Shown in pieces: positions 48,383 to 58,927 of a stretch of DNA of 64,000 nt (position 1 is the first letter of the stretch; every line of letters begins with the position of its first letter). Source of the stretch: Takakia lepidozioides. Its lineage: Eukaryota; Streptophyta; Takakiopsida; Takakiales; Takakiaceae. The stretch covers positions 84,302,756 to 84,366,755 of the forward strand of contig CM060731.1 of assembly GCA_030704615.1 (NCBI GenBank). The letters run 5' to 3'. Under the pieces are notes generated by a model. The model ran no database searches and was not told where the DNA came from. It saw only the letters and a list, made by a program, of their open reading frames with translations. A program made the translations under genes and the position numbers.

Positions 48383-48970
48383 CACTACAACAAATCCTGG
48401 CTTTTAGGTCTGCTATTTTTCAGTTGTATCAGCCTTTTATGATTGCATGACTGCCTAGTCAGATACACCCAGTCAGTTGTGACAAATGAGTCATAAGCGC
48501 CATAGAGTCATAAGCGCCAATCATGGTACTCACTGCTGACGTGGCAACGGGGATGCCTAATCATAGTCATAGATAAGACCGCAATAAATGACTGCTAATC
48601 CATGTCAACGTCACGTGGAACGGAAGGGATATGCCACGTGACCCGACAATGGGAAGGCGACAGGTCTTCACGACTGGCATATACGACTTCCGCAGATTAA
48701 CCCCAAGACAACACGTGAGAAGACTGGACATGACACGTGGCATGACAGGGTGAGGAGAGGGGGTCTTCCAAAACTGGCATGTATGACTTCCGCCGATTAA
48801 CCCTAGGACCACACGTGGAGAATATGGGACATGACACGTGGCATGACAATATGGAGCGGGAGGGTCTTTCATGACTGGCATGTATGACTTCGGACGTTTA
48901 ATCCCAGGTCCACACGTGGAGTCAAAATGTGGGTGGTCGTTATGACTGGAATATATGACTTCCATGGCGC
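48383..48970 (+). mobile_element. CACTA-type left end with three ~105-bp subterminal repeats
   Basis: Starts CACTACAACAAATCCTGG, related to 22415. From about 48610 to 48940 three copies of a ~105-bp unit occur, each with ACTGGCATGTATGACTTC and CACGTGG blocks. No matching right end was found before the LINE at 49150. Confidence 0.7.
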
Positions 48971-49149
48971 ACTTTGGATACTAAACGTGGCACGAGTATG
49001 GGCGAACACGAGGGGTGAAAGTGGCACATGGCGGAGGCTTGCGTCTGCCAGAGGCCTACCTAGAATCCATACAAAGGAGTTGGAAAGAAGCCACGATTTA
49101 GTAGTGATGGTGAGGGGTGGTATGGGATCCATCGCTTTATCAGGGGTTA
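48971..49149. other. unassigned spacer
   Basis: Between the CACTA end and the LINE. No feature recognised. Confidence 0.4.
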
Positions 49150-52035
49150 TCAACAACAGATTCTCACTAGCGTAAGAGTCATGAGATTCAATGTCACTGG
49201 GTTTGGAGAGGTAAGTGAGAGTCTAAGTGAGATGGAGTCAATGGAAAAAGTATAAACTGACATATCAACCGGGGAGAGTTTATCTATAAAAAGAATGGTA
49301 AGCTTGTTCTGCAGAATGACTAGACCCCAAGCGTTGGAGGAAGGTTGTGGAGGACCAAGTGCTAGGGTAGCCAGCCATTGTGGTGGTATTGTTTGAATAA
49401 TATCCTGATAACCTTTGGAGGCTTGAGGCCTTCCCACCGCACGAGCCATGGCTTCTTGAGATAAGAGACTATCCCCCGACCATATGTTATGCATTTGTCT
49501 GACACCGAGGCAGTCCCATTGGGACCATCTCTTGGCCTGGTTTTTTTGAGTTGAGGTCAAAGGTATGTCATTGAGGAACAAATGTTGTCTCTTGATTTCA
49601 TAGAATGTGTTTGGTTGGGCTTTTGTGAGCAGTTTCCTGAGTTTTCCCCAAGCCAACCAGATATTCGTCCATAGAGAGGAGCCTTTAGACTTGAGGTTAA
49701 AGCCTTGTGTGATCCATCGGAAGAAGGGAGTCCAGGTGGTATTTTTTAGGGGGGAAGAACTGGCAATGTGGTCATAGACCAACACCCCCCTTCTGGTCCA
49801 AGAAAACGTGGAATCCATTTCCCGAGGAGGGCCACTATCTGGGTTTCGGGATCCAGCACGCCTAGCCCTCCTTTTTTCTTTGGTAAACAGATCTGAATCC
49901 AAGCTACTTGTGGTCTTTTGTTATGAGAGGAACACTCTGCCCCCCATATGAAGTTTCGGAGGAGACGCCTGATTTCTTGTATCTGTCTAGAGTTAGGGTG
50001 CCAAGAAGAGGCATAGTACCAAAGACCAGCTGGGTGGATTTGGTTTGCAACTAAGGCCCTTCCTACGAGTGAGAGATGCTTATATCCCAATAGGTCAGTT
50101 TCCTTTTCCATTTGGTTATCATTGAGGCAAATATCTGCTGATCTGAGAGGTTTATACCGAACGTATATCCTAACAGAGTGGTTGTTTCACCAAGTAGGAG
50201 CCATTTGAGACCTTGATCCACCCCCCAAGACGGCGGTGAGCCTAAAGTGGATGCTGCTGGGTCTCCCACCAGCAGGCCTGAGGTCTTGTTCCAATTAATC
50301 TTGAACCCTGAGGATTTACAAAAGGTGTTTAGAGTGTGGCATGCTTGTTCCAAGTTTTCTCGCGTCGCTTGTAGCATTAAGAAGGTGTCATCAATGAACA
50401 TAGAGTCCGTCAGGTAGGTGTATTGCCCAGTGATGTAGTTCAAAATTCTAAGGCCTTTTATGAATCTGTTTTGCTGCAGCATATAGCCCAAGGTATCCGC
50501 CACCACTAGAAATAGAAAGGGTGAGAGGGGACATCCCTGTCTCACAGAACGCTGAAGAGGGAAGGAGGTAGACAAGTGTCCATTTACACTAACCCTGCTC
50601 GATGAGGAGGTAAGAAGAATCTTTATCCATCTACAAAAGGATTGAGGGAAGCCCAGTTTTGACGTAGCTGCAAGCAGGTAAGACCACTCTACACGATCGA
50701 AAGCCTTTTCAAAATCCAAGAGAAGGAGGGCTATGGCTTGATTGGTTCTTAAGGCGTAATCTGGGATTTCTTGTGCTAGGAGGAGGTTATCTAAAATATA
50801 TCTGCCTTTGATAAATCCGGTCTGGTCAGGCCTTATAATGGATGGTAGAAGAGGCTGAAGTCTAAGTGCCAGAGCCTTGGCTATGATTTTGTAGGCAACG
50901 TTCAACAACGGTAATTTGAAATGTTTGTTCTGTCTCCTTTTTTGTAAAGCAAGGTGATCACCCCTTGAACCATCACTGGGGGCATGTGACCTTGCTGGAA
51001 TAAATGATTGGCCATTGCTGTAAAATCTCCTGAGATCTCTGGCCATAAAGCTTTATAAAATTTCACTGATATACCGCCTATACCAGGTGATTTGTTGTTC
51101 TGCATTTTGGATAAAGCTTCTCCCAATTCCAGATCCGAGAAGTCTCCCTCCAGCTGGGAGGCATATTCAGGAGAAAGCATCGTGGGGGTGTGTAACAAAC
51201 AGGCTATTTGGTCATGAGAGGGGTCTAGGGAGTTAATGTCGCTATGGAAAAGCTGCTGGAAATGTTGACCAGCAAAGTCTGCCATTGATTTAGGAGTAGT
51301 GCTGGAGATACCGGATGGTTGGGCAGCAAGTTCAGAGATGGTCTGGGAAGCTCTCCGTAATCTGGTTTTGTCGAAGAAATATTTTGTCATCTTCTCCCCT
51401 TTAGTTGACCAGTTAACACCGGCCTGTAGCTTCCATTTCCTCTCTTGGATCTTATGGTGAATGTCTAAATTGATTCTGGCTTGGAAATAAGTTCTATACG
51501 TGTCTTCATCACATAGTCCGGATTCCAGTCTAGACTGGCAGATTTTGAGGCATTTAGATAAAGCCATAACTTTTTTTTTCCTGATAACTGCTAACTCCTG
51601 GCTCATTTTTTGGCTTTCAGTGTTGACCGCCTTTAGCTTTGCCAAGAAGAGGTCAGTTGGGTTGAGGTAAGGATTTCTAGCTTGAGACCATGCTTGTGGG
51701 AGACCTTGTTTAAAGGAGGGAAGTTTAAGGAGGAGGGAATTGAGCTTGTATAGGCCTCTGCCTCGTCTGCAGGAACTAGGAGTTGTGATGGAAAGGGCTA
51801 TTGGGGCATGGTCGAACCCCAAGGGAATGGGTTCTTGAGGGGCTCTTTTCGAGTATTGTACCATATCCAAGGAAAGGTATGCTCTGTCCAGACGGGCCAT
51901 ACTCAGGTCATTGAGGGATCTGTTGTTGGACCATGTAAATGTGATGTTGGAGGTTTGCCCAAAGACAGGTGCTGCCTCCGTGATGTCCACATTTCCCTGG
52001 ATTATGCCTGCACGAAGCAAGGCCAACTGCATTCA
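49150..52035 (-). pseudogene. L1-type LINE ORF2, 5'-truncated
   Basis: Reading from 52032 down: the last part of an apurinic-type endonuclease (FTWSNNRSLNDLSMARLDRA, FDHAPIALSI), a linker, then reverse transcriptase. The latter shows NNKSPGIGGISVKFYKALW, LLNVAYKIIAKALALRL, QTGFIKGRYILDNLLLAQE, LLLDFEKAFDRVEW, SVRQGCPLSPFLFLVVAD and a catalytic MFIDDTF box (FIDD where YxDD is usual). After it come thumb and C-terminal regions (LVGRALVANQ, NFIWGAE, PKKKGGLGVLDP). Truncation inside the endonuclease is typical of target-primed reverse transcription. Frames break near 50930, 50100 and 49830. No poly(A) tail was seen at the 3' end (about 49150). It is inactive. Confidence 0.9.
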
Positions 52036-52512
52036 ACACCCTCCACTTTATTATAGTATTGCAACAACATTCAAAGCACTTCAATTTGTATCCATCGAAA
52101 ACATCTAGGCTGGAAAAAGACATTGTTGCAGCAGAACTTAGGAAAGTACTTCTCCCCTTCCATTTTAATTTCACACGGGAACACCTGCCGCCCAAATTGA
52201 GAATAGACTTGCCATATGGTATTCCTTGTCTTCGCGCTCTAATCATGTCCCACACCTGCCTCCTCCACCTTTAGTCTTTCGTAGCACATAGTTTATCCAT
52301 TTCTTTTCAACCATTCAGGTCTGCATAATGCGCCGCAGAATGCCTACGCACCATTCCAGCTCCATGGAAGGCAAGTATATGATCGCCAAAGAAAAAGTGC
52401 AGTATGTTGCAGCCAAAGAAAAGGAGCGTGAGCGCACCGAGAAGTCCATTCGTGAAAGGTACATGTCTTACAGAGCAGATGAGGCTTGTGGTACTCCATT
52501 GGATGGGCCGTA
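52036..52512. other. region with a small unassigned frame
   Basis: A plus-strand frame 52328-52513 (60 codons, Lys/Glu-rich, EKERERTEKSIRERYMSYRA) follows an AG-like boundary and could be an exon remnant of a coiled-coil protein. No family is recognised. Confidence 0.3.
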
Positions 52513-53257
52513 ACAGGGCAGTTGCAGGCTAGAGTGTCTCAGTTTGGACGTCATCGGGCAGTTTTTCAGTGATTGTGCTTCATGTTATCTTTTTCTTTGT
52601 TCACAATAGTTCATCGTTATTATAAAGGACATACCACCTACAAGACCTATATAATGTAACAATTTTTTCGCAAATTGGATGAACTATAAGAATGCTATGG
52701 ACTTTGAATCTCAAAACACTATTTTGTCATCGACACAGTTTTTTGTGTTATGGACTTTAGAAAACATATCTAAATTTAACCAATTGTGATAAGGACAAAA
52801 AGCCATGTGTAAATTTTTTGTAATGTTTCAATAGGTGAAAGTAGTTTGGAAATCTATCAAATTTTTACAAAGCTATGGAATTTTTTATACACAAAAAATA
52901 GATATTTTTCATTAGTTCATAGCATATTGTCTTTTGGGTTTTTGGGATATCATCTTTTACTAATAAATATACAAACATATAATCTAGGATGACCAAGGTG
53001 GTATATGGACAAATGGTCATACACTCTAGGATTTGACTCCTAAGAGTTTTTTCCAATTAAAGATTAAAATTTATAGTAAATAGCATCTATAATATTTGGG
53101 GTTAGACCCATTACTAAAGATGTTAAGTATACTATTGTTTATTTTTATAAGAATCAAACTGAAAAAAATATGCTGCAAAAAAAAAAAAAAAATCATGGAC
53201 TTTCATGCACATCACCATCTGCAAAAAATGACACACTCTAGCCTGCAACTGCCTGTA
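52513..53257. mobile_element. AT-rich inverted-repeat element (possibly hAT-like MITE)
   Basis: CAGGGCAGTTGCAGGCTAGA at the left is repeated in inverted form near 53230-53256 (TCTAGCCTGCAACTGCCTG). The interior is very AT-rich with no open frame. CAGGG tips suggest hAT, but no 8-bp duplication was found, so the class is open. Its right end overlaps the start of element D. Confidence 0.55.
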
Positions 53258-53900
53258 ATGCTCTTTCATGAGCCGGAAACCATGAGCGACATGAGCCATG
53301 AACGGGGCAAAAAATACCGAAGGCATTCATGAGCAGGAATGTATCCCACAAATACATGCCCATGGGAATATGGTAATGACCCGCGGTCATAGGATGCACG
53401 AAAGCAATTGCGACACCTTATTTCCACCGGGTATAGTCGGATGAGAAATGCGGCGCAGGGTTTTCATCGCGCAAGGATGAAAAAAGAAAAATGGCTCCAT
53501 TCATCGAGCCACCAATCATCATCCGTGCAAGTCCGGCTGCCCATGACATCATGCTGGAAATGTGAGGTCAATTCCAACACTAATTAGTTAACCCTCTTCC
53601 TTGCAGGAAACATGATGTCAAATAGGAATGTGCTTACACTCTCATACACCGGATAAAGAAATTGGAGGGAAGAGAGAAGACCCTAAGCTTGTGGCCAGCA
53701 ATGCCCAACAGTACACACTTAGGCTGTGAGTAAACGAGTTTTTTGAACTGGCACGTGCCCGGTGATGCTTGGGGCACTTGCAGCCCCTTCCACCACAATT
53801 TTGATGTTAGGATGTCATCATTTTTACCTGCCGCTTACATTCTCCATGGGTGACCATTGTGGCATTGATCGCCAAACAATTGACAAATTCTTGAAATAAA
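53253..53900. mobile_element. element D: left end of a fourth giant MULE-like copy
   Basis: CTGTAATGCTCTTTCATGAG is followed by GCC and ATGAGC repeats, then CCATGGGAATATGG (about 53370) and CCGCGGTCATAGG (53391-53403). These match element C (57875 and 57898). A short minus-strand frame near 53825-53900 (FVNCLAINATMVTHGECKR) ends at a GT donor and may be an exon. The rest is cut by the gypsy LTR at about 53905. Confidence 0.6.
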
Positions 53901-53904
53901 CAGG

Positions 53905-54442
53905 TTTGGGTGGTAGCTTAGCGGGAGTTAGTGGGGGTGGCATAGGACTCACCCTGGGGCGGAGACCTCGTGGTGGGAGTCGTGGGGAGTCTTGGGACTC
54001 GTCACGGTCCATAGGGGCCGTGGTGAGTGGGCCAAGACTCATCGCGACTCATCACCGGGAGTCGAGGGTGTTCGTGGTGGTTCGCCATAAAATGGCATGG
54101 TTGTTTGTGAAACCCCCGCGGACAGCTACAGAAGTATATATAGGGAGTAGTAACCCCGAGAACGGTGCACGCCCGTTGGTGACCAAAAACTAGTGAGTAA
54201 GCGAGCGAGCCGGAAAGCGACCAAAGAGTGGGGAGCTGTTCCGGACTGCCAACTACCAAAGGGAATTCCGCTGGTTCCAAATCGTTGGAGGGTTCTTTGG
54301 GATATCAAAGGGGGGACCGTTATGCCCCGGTGAGCAGCCGAAGCTCCAAGTTGGCCCCGCGGCCAGGTTGGGAGTTAGGCGCGCGCATCAAGCGAGTAAC
54401 TATGACTTGAGGGGGGAGCTTACCGAAGTGAGGTGCGCGACA
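53905..54442 (+). repeat. partial Ty3/gypsy 5' LTR, plus orientation
   Basis: Ends CGCGACA at 54442, with a TATATATA box at 54135-54142. The first ~180 bp of the LTR are missing. Confidence 0.85.
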
Positions 54443-54444
54443 CT

Positions 54445-54456
54445 TGGTATCAGAGC
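54445..54456 (+). other. primer-binding site (initiator tRNA-Met)
   Basis: TGGTATCAGAGC two bases after the LTR, as at 45172-45183. Confidence 0.9.
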
Positions 54457-54498
54457 TTAGAGTTCAGTACGCGATCATCCTTGGGATTGGCCTCATCA

Positions 54499-56052
54499 TG
54501 GGGTCGGGCAAGCCAAAGCAAAAGCGGAACGGCCCAAAAGATGATGATCCTGGTGAGCCCAATGGGGGCGACATGTCACCGAGGCGGCCGTTTGAGGAAG
54601 CGATGCATATTTCCGGAAACGAGGCCGCTCAAGAGGGGGATGAATCTGAGGAGTCGGAGCCTGAGGAATCCCTGAGAGCTCCGACCGACCAACAGATGTC
54701 TCCCATGCCGGCAGCCTTTTGAGAAGGGTTGTTGGCGCAATTTGGCGGGACGTTGAAAGACGTGTTGAAGGCGGCTAATGTCACTTCCACTAAGGCAAAG
54801 TTTAAGGTGAAGCCTAAGGAACCCGGTACCTTCGAGGGCGTCCGAAATCGGAAGGCACTCAACACCTGGCTCTTAGAGCTAGAGCAGTACTTCTGGGCGG
54901 CCAAGTTGAGTGACGAGGATCGGGTGGAAGTGGCTCCCACCTATTTGAGGGGCTATGCCCAACAATGGTGGCAGAAACGCCTTCACGACCGAGGTCCAAG
55001 CCCGGAAACCTTGAATTGGAGTGGGTTCAAGGAATTGATGAAAATGCAGTTTGCCCCTCAACGCGTCCTGGCTTGCCCGGGACAAGATGAGGAATTTGAA
55101 GCAAACAGATGACATTCGGGGATATGTCCAGGCTTTCAATGTGCTGTTGCTCGAAGTCACGGACATGGCAGAACCAGAAATGGTCTTCAACTTTGTGGTG
55201 GGACTGGCCTCATGAGCTAGGCGGAAGTTGGAGGAGAAGCCACCTAAGACTTTGAACGAGGCAATTGAGAGGGCTGAATGTTTCTCGGATGTCCCTAGGG
55301 GTGAAAGACAAGGCCGTACGTAGCTGAACCATAAGAAGACCCGGCGGGAAGGTGACGCCTTCCGACTGGAAAAGAAGTGGGATAGGCCACGCGGCGACAA
55401 TGGCACGTGGAAATCGAAGGGAGGGCCTTCACAAGTCAAGGCGGCACCCGGTGCTTCAAAAGGAAAAGCGGGTGGAGCGGCCTATGGCGGACAGAAGGCG
55501 ACCTTTGATGGAGTGTGTTTCAATTGCGGGGAGCCCGGGCACATGGCCAAGAAGTGCACGAAGCCCCGGTAATTGAACATGACTCGGGCGACCACAGAGC
55601 TATCGAAAGATACCATCAGCCGCTTGGTGGAAGCGGTGGTCGCCAGGACTTGCAAGGTAGGCAAATTTTCTTGTGAGTTGTATCAGGAAACTGGCGCCTT
55701 ACGTAAAGGGAGTCAGTTATTGTTCGTGGATGGGATAATATCCGAAACTAACGTGTCGTTGTTGGTGGACACGAGAGCGTCGTACTCCTTCATGACACCG
55801 GCAACGGCACAAAAGCTGGGACTCCCGACAAGTGACGTGGGGGCCTCTATTGAGGTGCGTTCTGCCAAAGGAGAACCGCAATTGGCGACAAGTTTTGGCG
55901 TGTGATGTTCCTCTTCAACTGGGGAGTTGGGAGAGACGTGAGAACTTCACCATCTGCGAGATCGATGGAGTGGATCTCATTTTGGGGATGACCTTTTTGA
56001 GCAAATCAGGAGCGGTCATAGATGGCCGTAAGAGAGTAATCACGCTGCCATG
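54499..56052 (+). pseudogene. gypsy gag-protease pseudogene
   Basis: Begins MGSGKPKQKRNGPK. It includes the Gag core (FKVKPKEPGTFEGVRNRKAL, TYLRGYAQQWWQKRL), a CCHC knuckle (CFNCGEPGHMAKKC, about 55520), and a protease with DTRASYSF (about 55770) in place of DTG. Stops include TGA at 54720-54722, TGA at about 55215, TAG at about 55321 and TAA at about 55570, plus frameshifts at about 55060 and 55890. The Trp-to-TGA and Glu-to-TAG stops are also in the 1-401 copy, and DTR is also in the minus-strand copy at about 22090. Confidence 0.9.
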
Positions 56053-56421
56053 TGTTGGAAATCAACTCCTAACCAAGTTACTACTACCTAGAGTTACTGT
56101 GATGACAAGTCATGCTTCTATAATAGGAGTTCTGACAAGTCACAGTTAACAATAGAGATAAGCCTCGGTTAGCTAAAAGATAGCTAAAGTTAGCTTCAGT
56201 TATTAGTGACTCAAGTCATTGTACCAGAATAGCAGGTGGAGATATCTTAAGTAAAAGCATGGAGTTATGCTATAGTTATCTCAGCTATTTCTGGATTAGA
56301 CTTTGAGTATAAATAGGGAGAGCTCGGAGGGTGGACACAGCTTGTTGTGATCCTATGGTTGGGTGGAGAGTTCTCGGTAATCAGTTCATCTTTTATCTCT
56401 ATTCTCTGTCGAATTCCAACA
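56053..56421 (+). repeat. copia 5' LTR
   Basis: A 369-bp LTR from TGTTGGAA to TTCCAACA, followed directly by TGGTATCTGAGC (56422-56433), close to the initiator tRNA-Met primer site. The 3' LTR is missing. Confidence 0.85.
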
Positions 56422-56476
56422 TGGTATCTGAGCCATTCTTCTCTAGGTGAGAGTTGGTAGTTGAGATTGAGAGAAC

Positions 56477-57229
56477 TTGATTATGGCTGGAGCGTCGTCT
56501 TCTAGCAATCCTCCTTCTATGTCTATGACGAGTGCATTAGATGTGAGAGTGGAAGATCGATTCAATGGAACTAACTATCAAACCTGGAAGTTTAGGATGG
56601 AGATGGTCCTTCTAGACAAAGATCTATGGGGAGTGGTTGATGGATCAGTCCCAATACCTGACACTATTGTTGGCCAAGCCATATGGGATAGGAAAGATCA
56701 GAAAGCAAGAGCTAGCATCATCACAAGCTTGAGAGACAAACAGTTGCATCTCATTATAAGTGCTAAGAATGCTAAGGATGTTTGGGACAAGCTAGCAAGC
56801 ATATATGAGATGAAGGATGTCACATCGCAAGTGTATGCGACGCAAAAGTTCTATGGTCTGAAGATGACCGAGTCAGACTCAGTTGAACAACACTTAAATT
56901 TGTTTTGTGTGTTGCGAGATCAACTAGTCTCTGTGGGAACTAATATGACTGATGAACACGCCACAGTGGTGTTATTGGCAACCTTACCTGAATCCTATGA
57001 TGGTTTCGTGGTGTCTCTAGCAGGACAAACCAACTTAACTATTGATGTTGTCATAGGACTTCTCCTCAAGGAGGAAACAAGAAGAAAAGGTCAAGGTATG
57101 TCTACAGAGGTAGACAGAGCTTTGTTCACAGGCAAGACTGGAGTGGTCTTGAATAGAAGACTCCCTTCACATATGTCTCAGAAGTCCCAGAGGTTTCAGA
57201 AACCTCAATCTAGCTCAAAGATCCTGTGA
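56477..57229 (+). CDS. copia Gag polyprotein N-terminal part
   Basis: A clean frame of about 250 codons. It contains FNGTNYQTWKFRMEMVLLDK, a WDKLASIYEMKDVTSQVYAT block and a late LLATLPESYDGFVVSL block, which are the hallmarks of the copia Gag (UBN2-type) domain that forms the particle. The alternative start is the second ATG at 56483. The frame ends at 57229 without the CCHC knuckle, where about 3 kb of pol seems deleted. It is open but belongs to a defective element. Confidence 0.8.
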   Translation: MIMAGASSSSNPPSMSMTSALDVRVEDRFNGTNYQTWKFRMEMVLLDKDLWGVVDGSVPIPDTIVGQAIWDRKDQKARASIITSLRDKQLHLIISAKNAKDVWDKLASIYEMKDVTSQVYATQKFYGLKMTESDSVEQHLNLFCVLRDQLVSVGTNMTDEHATVVLLATLPESYDGFVVSLAGQTNLTIDVVIGLLLKEETRRKGQGMSTEVDRALFTGKTGVVLNRRLPSHMSQKSQRFQKPQSSSKIL

Positions 57230-57480
57230 TCATGTGTTAATGATCAGTCTTTGTTGAAAAGACAAAGTGATATCTCAAAGAGGTTTGAGATGGTGGATCT
57301 GAAAGAGATCATGTGATCATGTGTTGATCAGGCTCTGTTGAAAAAGACAAAGCGATATCTCAATGAAGTTTTGAGATGGTGGATCTAAAAGAGATCCAGT
57401 AGTGCTTGGGGGTATCGGTAACTCGTGTTCGACAAGACCGAGCGATTTACCTGAACTAGCGTAAGTATCTTGAAGATATC
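57230..57480 (+). repeat. tandem ~87-bp duplication at the copia deletion junction
   Basis: Two similar units with GATCATGTGTT, GACAAAG and GATATCTCAA blocks lie between the Gag end and the reverse transcriptase piece. They may mark the repair event that removed most of pol. Confidence 0.6.
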
Positions 57481-57768
57481 TTAAGGCCCTTTGGTATGGC
57501 TGAAAGTATGCCAGTAAATACCCCGTTTGTCCCAAATTGCAAACTCTCAAAGGAGATGAGTCCTAAGAGTGCTGCAGACTTGGAGACAATGAGAGATGTT
57601 CCCTATCAGAGTGTTATGGGAAGTCTCATGTATGCAATGGTCTGTACTAGGCCAGATATTGCACAAGCAGTGGGGGTTGTAAGCCAATTTGTGGCTAACC
57701 CTGGGCAACTCCATTGGGTTGCAGTAAAGCGGATTTTCCGTTATCTAAGAGGCACACTGGACTATGGT
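57481..57768 (+). pseudogene. copia reverse transcriptase C-terminal / RNase H start
   Basis: Encodes FGMAESMPVNTPF, then VPYQSVMGSLMYAMVCTRPD, then HWVAVKRIFRYLRGTLDYGG. This is the classic end of the copia reverse transcriptase leading into RNase H. The frame is then truncated by the ATGAGCC-rich terminus of element C. Confidence 0.85.
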
Positions 57769-58927
57769 GGGGGCTGCTATTTCATGAGCCATGAGCCATG
57801 AGCGGCATGAGCCATGAGCAGAGTCGTAAGTGTGGAAAAAAACATGAGCAGCACTATTTTCCGGAAATGAGTGTCCGCGGGAATAGGGTTTAGGGTGCCA
57901 CGGTCATAGGGGGAGAAGGACCTCCCGATGAAGGAGGTTCGGCAATGTTATTTAGAATTATATATTGAAAGGCAATGTTTCGCGAATGGTAGGGTGGTAC
58001 TGCTCTGTACAATGGGGGCCCATTTCAGCCTACCAGCCATTTGCAAAATTCACCCACACTCCCAATCCCAAACGAAATGAGCAATGACGCATTCTCGGAA
58101 CAATGGACATAGAATAGAATAAAAAGAGGGCACAATGAGGTTTTTATTGATCCACATGAATTGCATTTGAAGCACGTCTACTGTGCTGATTGTGCCCTCA
58201 AATCTTGAGCCCTGTGCCTACTGAATACAAGTCACGTTGTCAATGGGACTTCGACTGCTCTCAGAACTAGCTCATGAGTCCTGGGGCTCCTCCATGTAAA
58301 GTCGATTGCAGCCGTTGTACCGCCCCTAGTGATGTTCACCACAATGTCCTGCCCTTCAATCATACCACCATCGAATATGGAAATCTTCACGTTTTCGTCG
58401 TCCACACCAATGCAAATGTCCCCATACAATGGAGAAGAGGAGCGCACTCCTCGAGGAGAATAGGTCTCTCCGATGGAGTCCACCCACGTCCAGTGGCAGC
58501 AGTTCCACCGCAACAGCATAGCAGTGCGCCTTCTTCTGCATGGGTGACCGTCGTAGCTGGGAAAATCGGAATCGAGGATGCGCAGGAGCCACGGACTCCT
58601 CAAACCAAGATCGTCACCCCGCTCGAAGGCGTAGTGGCCTACGATATACTCAAAAGCCACCAATGTTTCCACAATCGAACCAGTATCTTCTGTGTAATCT
58701 GTGTACCAGATAACAATGTCTCCCGATGTGGCCGAATACATTGCATAATCGATGCCTCCAAAGGGGCAGTCGTCCCGGTTCCGGAAGCACGGCATCCTTG
58801 CAAAGGAGGACCTGAGGACGACTTGGATGCCGATGACCTTGCGGACAGCTACGAAGCCCTTAGATTTTGGAAAAGATACGAAGCGGAAGAGCAGTCCGGC
58901 CTCCAAAATGGAGCATCTGGGTCACAC
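57769..58927. mobile_element. element C: left end of a fifth giant MULE-like copy
   Basis: Starts GGGGGCTGCTATTTCATGAG, 18 of 22 positions identical to the left end of element B, followed by ATGAGCC repeats. Paired motifs CCGCGGGAATAGG (57875-57887) and CCACGGTCATAGG (57898-57910) follow. It carries a minus-strand gene at 58232-58906 and runs into the sequence gap. Confidence 0.65.
58232..58906 (-). CDS. unrecognised protein in element C
   Basis: A 224-codon minus-strand frame ending about 460 bp inside the left terminus of element C, where elements A and B also have the end of a gene. It includes FGGIDYAMYSATSGDIVIWY, DDLGLRSPWLLRILDSDFPS and a Thr/Ile-rich end. I do not recognise it as part of either gene of A or B. 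It could be an accessory or captured gene, or a 3' exon. It may extend upward into the gap at 58928, so the start is uncertain. Confidence 0.45.
   Translation of the reverse strand: MEAGLLFRFVSFPKSKGFVAVRKVIGIQVVLRSSFARMPCFRNRDDCPFGGIDYAMYSATSGDIVIWYTDYTEDTGSIVETLVAFEYIVGHYAFERGDDLGLRSPWLLRILDSDFPSYDGHPCRRRRTAMLLRWNCCHWTWVDSIGETYSPRGVRSSSPLYGDICIGVDDENVKISIFDGGMIEGQDIVVNITRGGTTAAIDFTWRSPRTHELVLRAVEVPLTT

Larger units (their letters stand above)
53901..56052 (+). mobile_element. Ty3/gypsy 5' portion, plus strand, cut by a copia element
   Basis: A partial 5' LTR (about 53905-54442), primer-binding site and gag-protease follow in order. Pol is lost where a copia LTR starts at 56053. Confidence 0.9.
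56053..57768 (+). mobile_element. Ty1/copia element, internally deleted and 3'-truncated
   Basis: The 5' LTR is 56053-56421, then a primer-binding site, gag, a large deletion, and the last part of reverse transcriptase. It is cut at about 57768 by the left end of element C. It sits inside the gypsy protease region, giving a nesting order gypsy, then copia, then element C. Confidence 0.85.

Noticed and set aside
52513-53257. Firm assignment of the AT-rich inverted-repeat element to hAT
   Set aside because: The tips start CAGGG, but an 8-bp target duplication could not be found, so only a tentative call is given.
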